Assembly: GCF_000189635.1 (NCBI RefSeq)
Contig: NW_002476380.1
Location: forward strand, 434,001 to 498,000
Source of the DNA: Tetrahymena thermophila SB210
Taxonomy: Eukaryota > Ciliophora > Oligohymenophorea > Hymenostomatida > Tetrahymenidae
DNA length: 64,000 bases
Direction: 5' to 3'
Shown here piece by piece: positions 50,199 through 62,300 of this stretch (within the stretch, counting starts at the first letter, position 1; each line of letters begins with the position of its first letter). The translations under genes and the position numbers were made by a program. The notes under the pieces were generated by a model. It worked only from the letters and a program-made list of their open reading frames with translations. It searched no databases and was not told the DNA's origin.

Positions 50199-51115
50199 GT
50201 ACAATTTATGAACAATTAGTTTTCTGTTTTTAAGGTATTTTAATTATTAAATAATCATAATAAATTATAAGATTGAAATAAGTTTATAGCTTAATTTCTT
50301 TTATTATTCAATAGTAAAAGAATTTCGATAGATGAATTTTAATATTTATTGGAAACTATCAATTTAAGATTCAATGTAATTTTGGTTATATTTATTTTTC
50401 TAAGCATTAATATAGATGATAGCATTATAATTTCACATACTTTATCTAAATAGTATTATTTACTATAATTTTATTTTTTTAAAATTTAGATATATATTAT
50501 TTTTTTCGAGTGAACTTAATATATTAAAGCTTTAATCTTTTGAATAATATAACTTACAAAAAATTGATTAGGTGCACATAATTACTTCATTCTGTTTAAA
50601 TTTAATACAAAGTTTCTTTTATTAGAAATTTAATTGAAAGCCAAATCTAAATTAAATTTACTGAAAAAATCTGTACTGTAAATTGAGAAATTTTTAAATC
50701 GTTTTCAATAAAAAGAATCTATTAACTTATAAAAGTTTTTAGTGGCTTTTAATTATACAACGATGGAGTGTTTATTAATAAGTATCTCCTCACATGAAAC
50801 CATGATAAAGATATCATTTCTAAAATAATTATTAATAGTTAAGAATATAAATTTTAAGAAATGAGTTTTTATAAAAGAAAAAGTACTTGATTTAATTTTG
50901 GCTTATTTAATTAATCTTATATCATGTATGATTTTAATTCTTGAAAATAAATTATTGTATAAAAGAAAAACCACTTTAATACGACAAAAATAATCAGAAT
51001 ATCAATTTAAAAATATACTTTTTATTTCTATTTTAAATATTTTTAGAATAATAGAAAAAGTCTAAAATTATTTCTAAATTTAAATATAAGGTAAATTGTC
51101 TATTTAAAATAAAAA
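50199..51115. repeat. Orphan 5' flank, gene deleted (empty unit B)
   Basis: At 50199 the 3' flank changes abruptly into a 5' flank (gtacaatttatgaacaattag). The following ~915 bp align closely with 53518-54450 upstream of copy 4, including gatgaattttaat, the ttttttcgagtgaactta-like stretch and the terminal aataatagaaaaagtctaaa. No gene remains between the two flanks. This is a duplicated upstream block with the coding region removed. Confidence 0.75.
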
Positions 51116-51124
51116 ATTTTTTCT

Positions 51125-51271
51125 CTAAAATCATAATCATGGAAATAAAAAAATATCTCGTTTGATAGTTAAATATTCAATGGAAGGCTAATGCTGGAAA
51201 TTCAAGAAATACAATTTAAAAAGGATAAATAAGTCAAAAAAAAAAGTAATCGAAACTGTTTTATTCATCAT
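51125..51271 (-). pseudogene. 5' fragment of an array gene
   Basis: About 49 codons homologous to the signal peptide and first residues of copies 2 and 3 (ATG pair at 51271-51266; the strand reads MMNKTVSITFFF, then out of frame). A T-run of ten has shifted the frame, as in copy 2, and the family frame also has TGA where copies 2 and 3 have TGT for Cys. The rest of the gene is missing at about 51120. To the right, the first ~150 bp of normal upstream flank, including the gtacaatttat box, is missing too. It is a decayed remnant. Confidence 0.8.
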
Positions 51272-52453
51272 CTCTATTTTATTTTTAAATCTTTTTTTGC
51301 AAGTTTCAAATAAGATTCAATATGCCTTAGATTTTACTTATTTTTTAAGAATAAAAATACATGATAAAATAGTAGTTTCACATACTTTCTCTAAATTTTT
51401 TCCCTTGCTATAATCTTATTTTTTTCTATTAAACTTAAATAATTTAAACTTTTATCTTTTGAGTAATATAACTTATATAAAGTTGAATAAGTGCACATAA
51501 TTATTTTATTCTTTTATTAGAAATATAATTAAAAATCAAATATAAATTAAAAATAGATGAAAAAAATTTCTTTGTAAATTGAGAAATTAATTTTTATTAC
51601 ATTTACAATAAAATGATTGCATTAATTTATAAAAGTTTTTATTAATTTTTAGTTTGATAACTAATGAAGAGTTTATTAATATCTTCTCTTATAAAATCAG
51701 AATAAAAATATAATGTCTAAAAATAACTAATAATTGTAATGGATAAATTTTAAGAAAGGAGTTTTTATTAAAAAAAAAAGTACTTTATTTAAATTTGGCT
51801 TATTTAATAAATTTTATGAAGTAGACATCATTTTATTCATAAATAAATATTTTTAAAATAAATTCATTTATTTTATTATTTGAAGAATTAATTAATAAAT
51901 AATAAGATATGTTGGTTTTAATTCATAAATACTCATTGAAAAACAAAATTTTCAACCTTTAAAAATGTTTGTTGATAAAATTAATTTGTAATAAATGAGA
52001 AATTACTGTGATTTGATAATTATTCAACATTAAATTCCATTTTTTTGCTAATTTTAAATATCAATACTTCACTCTAAAACTAAATTTAATAATTGTTAAG
52101 ACTGAAAAAAATAGAGTACAGGTTTTTTATAATGTGGAAAAAAATATCTTGTAAAGAATTAATTTATTTGAGCAAAGAAAATCCTGCAAAAAATAAAATC
52201 TCTATTAAAATCTTTGACTTTTTTTGACCAAAACTATTAGTAATTTTTAAATTACTATTTTTCACACTATTAATAAATTTATATGCCAACCTAAAATTAA
52301 TTTTTTAAAGTGGTTAATTGAAAAAATTTTAATTTTATGATAGATTTTTATAGTATGAATTTAAAAAATGTTATTTATATAATATTTTTATAATTATAAA
52401 TTTATTCACATACAAAAATACTTTATTTTGTATTTATAACTTGAATAATTTTT
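51272..52453. other. Array spacer: partial 5' flank and 3' flank of copy 4
   Basis: Non-coding sequence aligning first with the distal 5' flank of copy 3 (gattcaatatgcct near 51315) and then with the 3' flanks of the other units (aatagagtacagg near 52110). Confidence 0.6.
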
Positions 52454-53476
52454 TCATTAAACAATTATGTTGTTATCTGATTTTTCAGCTATGTAAATTG
52501 TATGATTTATAAAATCAAAACCAACATAGTAAGCCTAGAGTGCTGCATAACCTATGCTAAGGTTACTATTGTAGAATGTAGGGTACAAGAGCAATTAATA
52601 AGTTCCATCAGCTAACTATCTTGAGTATTATGAAGGGTTTATGTTAATTTTAAAGTCAGATCCGTCTTCAGCAGTTACATCAATCTAAATACTTTTAAGT
52701 TTTTGAATTGATTTCACATAAATAGCATAATTTTTATTTGGTTAGTATACGAATGCAATTCCTTAGCGTTTAAAGTCTTGTAAAATTAGCTTTAGAGAAA
52801 ACTCTGGTATCTAAATATATGGATCATTTATACTAAAACTTACAGATTCATAGCCATATAAACTCAAGCCTCCATAATTCATATTTCCAGTAGATGAGGC
52901 ATAATATCCAGAATTACCTGTATAGGGTTTTAAGGTGGTAAAACTCTATCCCTTTTTGATCAGTTAGTAGTTAGGATGGCCTATATCAATACTACCTACA
53001 ATAGTTTCATATTTAATATTATTAATATCAATATAGAACTTCTTGTAATCTATCAAGCCTTATGAAAAAAGTTAATCGATTATATTGTCATTCACTTACC
53101 CATCTTAAGTTATAAAGCAAAGTTGGCTGTCAGAAGCATCTATACTAAAAAATATAGTAAAATTCAAGTTAGCTTGAGTATTTCCTAATTAGAAAACGGA
53201 TGTGAATTCTTAGCCTCTTTTGAAAAAAGGGCTCGTTCCAAGGTTAATTGCTCCACATTCAATTGCATCACTTGCTGTTTACTTTACAGTGTTAGAGCAG
53301 AAGTTTAAATTTGGTATAAATTATATCTGACATCCATTTTTTTCATCAAGAGGAATAAATATCTGATTTGATGGGTTAATCCTCAAAGGAAGGCTAGCAC
53401 TGGAAAAACAAGAAAAACAGCTTAAAAAGGATAAATAAGCCAAAATAAAAGTAATAGTAAATCTATTATTCATCAT
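52454..53476 (-). CDS. Secreted pepsin-like pseudoprotease, array copy 4
   Basis: Intronless, 340 residues from the first ATG (53476-53474) or 339 from the second, to TGA 52456-52454. The signal peptide MMNNRFTITFILAYLSFLSCFSC is the most diverged of the set. The conserved blocks are NDNIIDQLFSQGLIDYKKFY, GSIDIG, SFSINDPYIQIP and LSIGYAALQAYYVGFDF. Again neither catalytic Asp is present: the first site reads EKNGCQIQFIPNLNFCS. The N-terminal 125 residues differ from every other copy, while the C-terminal half is close to copy 3. Its upstream flank is the one duplicated as empty unit B. The frame is intact and the gene is probably functional as a secreted, non-proteolytic protein. Confidence 0.85.
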
Positions 53477-56347
53477 CTCTATTTATTTAAATTAGATTTT
53501 TTTAAATAATTTATTATGTACAATTTATGATTAATTAGTATCCTGTTTTAAAGATATTTGAATTAGAAAATAATAATAATAAATTATAAGATTGAAATTA
53601 GTTTATAGCTTAATTTCTTATATAATTCAATAGTAAAAGAATTACAAAAGATGAATTTTAATCTTTATTGCAAACTATCTATATAAGATCCAATATAATT
53701 TGGGTTATACTTATTTTTTCTAATCATTAATATAGATGATAGCATTAAAATTTCACATACTTTCTCTCTAAATAGTTTTACTTGCTATAGTCTTATTTTT
53801 TTAAAATTTAGATAAAAATTATTTTTTTCGAATGAACTTAAATAATTAAAATTTTAATCTTTTGAATAATATAACTTACATAAAATTGAATAGGTGCACA
53901 TAATTACTTCATTCTGTTTAAATTTAATTCAAAGCTTCTTTTATTAGAAATTTAATTGAAAGCCAAATCTAAATTAAATTTACTGAAAAAAATTACACTG
54001 TAAATTGAGAATTTTTAAATCGTATACAATAAAAAGAGACCATTAATTTATAAAAGTTTTTAGTGGCTTTTAGTTATACAGCTGATAAAGTGTTTATTTA
54101 TAAATATCTCCTCAAATGAAATCAGGATAAAGATATCATTTCTAAAAATAATTAATTATTAATAGTTAAAGATATAAATTTTAAGAAATGAGTTTTTATA
54201 AAAGAAAAAGTACTTTATTTAATTTTGACTTATTTAATTAATCTTATATCATATGTATATGTAAGATTTTAATTCTTGTAAATAAATTATTATATTAAAG
54301 AAAAACCACTTTAATACAATAAAAATAATCAGAAAATCAATTTAAAAATATACTTTTTATTTCTAATTTAAATAGATTTAGAATAATAGAAAAAGTCTAA
54401 AATTATGTTTAAATTTAAAAATAAAATAAATTGTCTATTTAAAATAAAGTTTTCAAAAAAGTAAAATTTTAAAATTTATTTAATTTATAATAAACTAAAT
54501 ACAAATTGTATAAAAATATTTTAAATACTATTTTATAAATTTATTTAATATTATTTTAATTTTTATAAGGAAGATAAATAATTATATGTATCACTATTTA
54601 TCTCTCTATACAAAATAAAATCCGCAATTAACAATAAACCTTGATACTCGTTAGGGTACTCTTATCGATTTATGGATGTATTAAGGTCATATTTTTTTTT
54701 GATTAAAATAGAAAAAAAATAATTGAGATTAAATAATTAAGAGACACTCTAGCTGATTCTACAACATTTAAGATAATAAATAAGTTAGGTAGGATTTTAT
54801 TTATAAGCGCCTTTAAAAGTTTACATATTTATTTTTAAGAAAATATATTAAGATAAATAAAATCAAATTAAATTCTTTTTAATTATAAATGGAAAGTATT
54901 TGTGGTTATAGAAATATAAAAGCAAAAAAAATCTATATAAAATTAAGTGTTTATTTTGAAAAGACAATATAATTAATTTTACCTTTGAAAATTATGTGTT
55001 TGCTAATTTAAAAATCTTAATAAAACTTTTGAACTCTAAATTCTAATATTTAAAGAAAATAAAAGGATTATATTTATTTTAACTAAATTTTATTCATTTA
55101 AAACATAAAAATCTATATTAATTCATTTAATAAGATAAGCTATTCTGAATTTAAATGTTGTTCATTTAACTAAATTGATTAAATAATTCAATCATTTGTT
55201 AAGTCTATCTTCTCCAAAATATAATGATTTAGTTAATGTTAAATTGCACAGTAAATTGAAAAATAAAACTTAAAATTTCATTTTTAAGAGTAGATATTTT
55301 AGAAATATTCACTCCTATAGTAAATATGGCCCTTAAAAATGCTCTATACTTCAATATTGAAAAGGTTATTATGATGTTAAAGCGCTATTAATTATTTTTT
55401 ACTTTTTCTCTCTCTATTTATGCACTTTCTATATTAATAAGCTGATATAAATAACCACACACTTTTCTAAAAAATTAGAAATATAAAAGAAGGTGAAAGA
55501 TTCTTGTAAGCTAAAAATTAATTTCTTATTTATTTCTTTTTTCTTTTTCTTACAATCTAAATAAATTATAATTAAACTTAATTCAAATTGGTTTTTTTGT
55601 TAAGATCTTTTTAAATATGCTTCTTCAATTAAAAAAAACATATTGATTTAATATATTCAATATAGTTATTAATAATTTATTTCATTTTGAGAAATTAAAA
55701 TTACATTTTTTCTTACTCACAAAAAAAAATATAAAGTATTGATAGCTATGATATTATTTTTAAATTCTATTTTTATGTAACATATCTTTGTTTTTCTTTA
55801 AAAATTTAATTATAGCTTAGAATATGTTATTATCATTGAGAATTCTTAATTCATAAATAAATCATAGAATTATAAAAATTATTAAAATAGATAGATATAT
55901 AATTGGATATATAAACAGATTGATAGATAATTAAGTTGAAAAAAGTAAATGCGTTATTAACAAGTTCATTTCTGGCATTAGTACGATAAAATCAAATAAG
56001 ATAATTTTTAAATTTTTACATCCAGCTGAAAATACGCACATTCAAAAGAGCATAGTATCTTTATTTTAATAACAATAGTTTAGCATTTAATCTTAATTTT
56101 TGTAAAATCAAATTGTTTGTTAAATTTATGGTTATAAAATTCCACTATAAATATTATAATTAGTTAATTATTTAAATGTTTTCCCTTCTATATTATTCAT
56201 ATATAATTAATTTTGTGCTTATTAATATACGTAATAAGACTGACATCAAATCCTTTAAAAGTGTAAATAAAAGTATATAAAAGATAAATAACAAATTTGA
56301 TTAATATTTAAATAAATAATAGCTAACATAAGTTTATCAATATAAAA
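53477..56347. other. 5' flank of copy 4 and unique intergenic DNA
   Basis: 53477-54450 is the upstream block of copy 4 (gtacaatttat box at 53518). From about 54450 to 56347 the DNA is unique, A/T-rich, and shows no coding frame, RNA gene or repeat. The last part should hold the promoter of the large plus-strand gene that follows. Confidence 0.55.
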
Positions 56348-59300
56348 ATGAATTATTATCTTTTGCTAATACTAATTTGGTATTCCTTTTTAGGAATAGT
56401 AAGGAATTTAAATATATAAACTTATATTCCTGGTTACAAAATAGATATAAATGGGTAAATTTTATTTTACTATCCTTTAAAATTATCATTATTTGTTAAC
56501 ATAACTCTCCTTTTGAAAACTTTGATTAGGCTATCTCTAGAACTCACAAATCAATACTTTGATGTAACAAAAGGTATTATATAAGATTGTCCCTCAAATT
56601 GTGGGTCATGTATTGACCAAAACACCTGCGTGACTTGTAAATTTGGCTACTTTTAATGGTCACCTGTTTCTAACAATAATCTTTATTGTATTCCATGGTA
56701 TAATATAAATTGATTATTAGTGTTTTTTTAAATGAAATTAACTACTTTAACAATATTTATATTTACCCTTAGTCCTTTGTTCAATATCATTGACCTATAA
56801 GACTAAATTTTATGTGCTGACTGTGTGATAAACCCTTTAACTTGGTATATTAAATTTAAAATCAAAGAATTAACTAAATTATTTTATTGCAACCCATCGA
56901 TAAATAGGTAGAATACAAAAAAGTGTACTTATAGTTACAAAAGAATTATTGGTATTACAAATCAACAAGTAAAGAGATATTAGTATTACTAAGGTAGTGA
57001 CTCTATAAAACTGCATTAAGTATTCTAAATTGACCCTTTAAGTTAGAATGCATAGGTAATAGAATTTGTTGGTGGAGATTCTTGGTGTGGTTATTAATTA
57101 ATATAGCCAAATCCTCCTACTAACTGCTATAATATCAATAGCTAAAATTAGGTAGATTAGTCTTAAACAGCAGTTTAATGTAGAGTTGGATACATTTTTA
57201 ATTTCTAAAATAATATCTGTGAATCTTGCCCTATAAATTGCAGTGTTTGCAATTCAGCTACTCAATGCTTAACGTGCTCAGATGGTTATACTTTAGGAGC
57301 CAATTTTTAATGCGTTAGTTGTATGAGTAAAATATAAAATTGTTAGAGCTGCTTTTATGAAAACTCCTCCTAAAATAATCTTGTAACTAATCCCTTTTTG
57401 TCTTCATAATTTGATAGCGAGCAAAGTCTACTAAACAGTGGATATAAATTGAGATGTAGTTAATGTTCTCAAACGAAGTAATTAATTTTCATTTGTATTT
57501 ATTTAATTCAAATAAGATTCACAATCAATATTACACTTTATTGATAAGATTCTAGCAAGTTTTTTTATTTACTTAACATTATTATTATTGAAATAACATT
57601 ATCTGAGATGAATCAAACATTCATTATTAAAGCAAGGAGCTTTTTAAATTTAAGGAACAATTAAACCCCCTAAATAAATTAAAATTTTAATAAACTTAAA
57701 AAAAATCTTTTATTTGATTTTAAGTAGTATTTAAATTATCTTGAGCTAAATAGAAATAAATTTAATATTAAATTAAAATATTATTTTTTATTAAAAAAAA
57801 ATTTTTATTCTTAAAGTACATTTTACATCCCCAGCTTAGATATGACTTCATGTGAAGATTGCTCTACTTTAAGCAGCTGTATAAGTTGTAGATATGCTAA
57901 AGTAGATTTCGGTTTAGTAGTTGATCATTCTAATTCTCCATATGTTGTTGCATAAGATGATTAATAAAATTACAAAAAATATTGTTTGGCCTGCTAAGAT
58001 CCCTTTTTTGTAAACTATAAAGGAGAATGCGAGTAATGCGTTGATCCTAATTGTGAGCAATGCTATTATGGTTCATAATAGGGAACAGATAGCAGCTATA
58101 CATTGCAATAAAATTTTGTTTATAAAACATCATAAGATAATCTAGTCTTAAAATGTGCTTTCTGTAAATATGGAACAAGTTAAGCAGCTCTTCTGCTAGA
58201 TGGAACTTGTTAATAAAACCTTTCTTTTTTAGCTACAAAAGATTCAAATTGTGCAAAGTGGGTCTAGTTCAAAGTTTTACCTATTAATACCATGCTGGAT
58301 GGTACTTACTTTTAATGTGTAGAATGTTAGTTTGGAGCAGGATTTAATGCTTCCTTACCACCTTAAGATAGGTATTTTGTTTTTTTTTTTAAATAGAAAA
58401 CAAATTTCTAAATAAAAAATTTTTTTAACCAGAAAATGTGATTAGTATTCAGCTATAATGAATGTACCATATTGCACTAGTTTCTACTATATCACAGTTG
58501 ATGGAAAACCTCAAGCAGTAACTTGCACCAGATGTGAAAAAGGTATTCTTTTTTAAAAATTTATTTATGTAACCTTTTTATTTACCTATTTTAAATTAAA
58601 TGATTAAATTTTTAAAAAATATTCTAACAAAACACTAATCTAAAAATACTAAAGGATATGTGGCTACAGCTACTAGAGGGTGTGTTTCTTGCTCAAATGG
58701 AATTAAAGGTGTTTACAGTATGGGTGCTATTTAATAGGGAGCTTGTAATGGATGTAGTTTGATGACTCCTTCTGGATTTAACTATACATATTACTTAATA
58801 ACTTAAACAGCTTAAAATTATGGTAAAATTAAAACTATTTATTTACTTTATTTATAAATATTCTAATTTTCATTTTTAAAAACAAGCCTAAGCTGTAGAA
58901 ATAGAAACCGATTTTAACTTACCTATTGTTCCATTCTGTACTTACTGTCATGAATAAAAAGTCTATGGAACATGTCCTGTTTCTTGCTTCAATGAGTAAT
59001 ATTATTATAAAAATGCACATTTTAATTTAAATTAACAATATAGTTGTTACACAGAAAAAGATTCTATGGGTAATTTATAATATAACGCTTGTGTACCAGA
59101 TTCTATAATGCAATCTAAATGTATAGCTTGTGGTAATTCATCTCCATATTAATTGCCATGGCATTTGGATTAGAGTGTATCGTCAGATTATTCATAATGC
59201 ATAGAGTGCCCGAGGTATTGTCTTTTTTGTTAATAGAGAACATAAGACCAAAAGGATGGAATAAATCCATATTATAAGCCTGGTTCATATTCATAATTAT

Positions 59301-62300
59301 TAAAATATGCTAACCAATGCATAACTTGTAGATCAATATCAGATATTTGTTCAGATTTTTCTGATAATACAGCATAGTATTAAGGATACTAGCTAGATTG
59401 CACATAATAAGGTAACTATGTAATGTACTATGACCCAATTATCAATTAATGTACTCCATGTCCAATAGACAAACCAAATTGTACTAGAAAATTGAAAATT
59501 TAGTAGCTTGTAGAATGTAGACCTAATATATCTGTAAATGATTAAAATTTAGGCACAAACTAAAACTCCTATTACCAAATGAAGCTAGGTGGTATGGGCC
59601 AATTGAGCCATATATTCGATGGAATAGGCACTATCTTTTTAGATTCATGGAATCCAACTACTACACTGAATATTAACTTTTCTGATTTTAATAGCTTGGA
59701 TGATAACTTGTAATTAATTAATTGATTATTTATAAATATTAATAATTAATGATTTAAAAGAATATATTTCATTTGCCGATATTTTTAATTTATATAAATT
59801 ATTTTTAAATACCACTTTAAAAAAAATGAATCATTTTTTATTATTTAAGATTCTTTTTAAATAATATCTAATTAATTTATAGTAATAATCACTTATTATT
59901 TTATTTTATCAAAGATAAACTTACTATGCACTAAATGAAGAAAATATAGCAGAAATAGAGTTTGAAATTCTACTTATACCAAATGTTTAAAAATACACGA
60001 CGAATGATGGATATTCTAAAGACAATGCAAATGTTTGTTTCTTTCCAAATGATGTAAACTTCTCTCTAAAGCTGGCATAATATATTGCAAATATAAATAA
60101 GCTATCTCTTACTTTTAAGACAGTGAATCCTACAAATGGATAAATAGGATAAGATCCTTTAGATTTATTTATATCATCATTTAGTTTTTAAGGGTGGAAT
60201 TATTTTAATTTTGAAAACATAAACTTTCTACCAATGTATTCAATTAAAACAAGTGTATAAGTTAAAAATATGCTTTTCGACTTTTCAAATAATCATTTCC
60301 TAAGCCAGTTAGTATTCAAAAATGTTATATTTATGAGTGGATTTGATAATACTAAGTAATAGACACTTTTAAAATAAGCCAAAACAATTTTTTGCCCCGT
60401 TATAGATCTTTATAATGTTGAGCAAATAACTATGAATAATGTTCAAGTCTATAATTTTTATTACTAAAAATTCACAAGCTTTTTTAGATTTAATTAAGAT
60501 TCAGGTAATAAAGTTAGCATACTTTTGATGAACATAAATAACTTTATTATTAATAATTGCTAATTTTAAAGCATTAATTTATTTTAATTACTTTATAAAA
60601 CTACTACTATTAGTATGAATTCTGTGACAATAAGCAACAGCTTATTTACTAACTCAATCATTTTTAATTAATTACCTGGCCACAATTTAGCTCAATCATA
60701 ACACTCTTTATCAATGAATAACCTTGTATTTTAGAATAACTAATTTGTTTAAAGTTCTATTTTAAATGCATACAATTTACTTGCCTTCAAAGTTACTGGT
60801 CTATCTCTCAATTTCAACTATTAATTGTAATACAATACATATTAGCCTCTCATAACAACAAACACTGCAGTAATTTCAACAATGCAATTGACTTCAAATT
60901 TACCAAATTAGGGTGTACTTACAGTGCAAAATGCTACATTATTTGCATTTCCTGTTTCGAGTTCAGCAGCAGCTCCTCCTAGTATTACTTTAGATCAGTT
61001 GACTGTTACCTCAATTCAGTTCACAGGAAGCAATGGCTACATTATGAATTTAGTTAGTTATTAAAATATTTATTCAGTGAGAGGAACAGTGTCAGTTTCT
61101 AATTTAAAAATTCAAAGTAAATTTAAAACTAAATCATTTTAATATTTTTTGCTTATAATAATATTCTTTTATAAATGAAAAAAAAAGATTGCAAGGGAGA
61201 CAGTTATTTATTAAACTTGTTCTATTTTAGTTCAGTCAGATTAGTTACATTTAATACTATAAACATGATAGATTCAGTAGGCTTGAGCTTCATTTACTCT
61301 GAGTATTCTGATCAAATATCTATTACTTCAGGAAGTATTAGCAATAGTCAACTCCCTGAAATTTGTAAAAATGGGCCACTACCAAGCATACCTACTCTTC
61401 CAACTGATCAATTCCATGGTACTATGCTTTCAGTAAAAAATTTGAGAACAAGATCTTACATGTTTGACATCACTTTCCAAAACCTATGCATCATTGACAG
61501 AGTAATTAATTAATTATCTAAAATTTTAATAATTATTTCAACGAAGATGACTGATTATATCAAAAGCAATAAATTTCCCCAAAAATCGTTTTTATATTTG
61601 AAAGCAATTATTTTAAATTTAAAAAATAGGTACTATTTTACTTTGCTCATGATTAAAGAGATCCTCGCTATATGCCTGAAACTCTCAACGATCCGATAAA
61701 TTAGATTATACTTTAGAACGCAAATACGTATACTCAATTTGATTAAAAGATTAGCACTGCTGTAGTATTTAATTCATGCTAATTTAAAACAATCAACGCA
61801 TATGTTTTTAATTCAAATATTATATCTACGTTATTTTACTTTAGCACTAATTTACAATATGTTAATTTACTAGTCAGTGTTACTGCTTCCAAAATAAATA
61901 TTTTTTAAGTGAATTAAGATACTTTATTTAAGTCTTCTTCATCCTTTATGATTTAAGATTCTAACCCGTCATTCATGGTTTTAGTTGGGTTATCTCTATC
62001 AAATATAAACTCTGCTTTCTAAATTTAAAATGGTATATTATTTAATGGTAATATTTTTGCATGCATTAGCTGTGTATTTGATAGTAGTAACTATGGTTAA
62101 GAGCAGAACTCCTTTGGGTATTAGGGTGGCTTTTTAAATTTACAGGCAAAAGCTGTTGTAATAAATTACTCAAAGTTTTCTAAATCAGTGTCTGATTAAG
62201 GAGGAGCTATATACATCAAAACATATTCCACTTCAGCTTCTATTTAATTACTTAAAGTTGATTTTATAGATATTAAATCTTCTTTTAGTCCATTAGGATC

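Larger units (their letters stand above)
41760..54450 (-). repeat. Tandem array of pseudo-aspartic-protease genes and flanks
   Basis: About 12.7 kb made of repeated units: a gene of about 1 kb plus homologous 3' and 5' flanks. Coding copies are at 42338-43363, 44729-45755, 48004-49026 and 52454-53476, all minus strand. A 5' fragment is at 51125-51271. The 3' flank is marked by aatagaggac followed by ataagattttgtcat, near 42020, 44375, 47640, 49990 and 52105 with variations. The 5' flank is marked by gtacaatttat at 43410, 45797, 46764, 49073, 50199 and 53518. There are therefore more flanks than genes. Limits are approximate, set where similarity between units fades. Confidence 0.9.

Noticed and set aside
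42338..53476. Active aspartic proteases
   Set aside because: No Asp-Thr-Gly or Asp-Ser-Gly occurs at either expected position in any copy.
41760..54450. Transposon or integrated element as explanation of the array
   Set aside because: No transposase-like frame, terminal inverted repeats or target duplications were seen; units contain a host-like secreted-protein gene with flanks.
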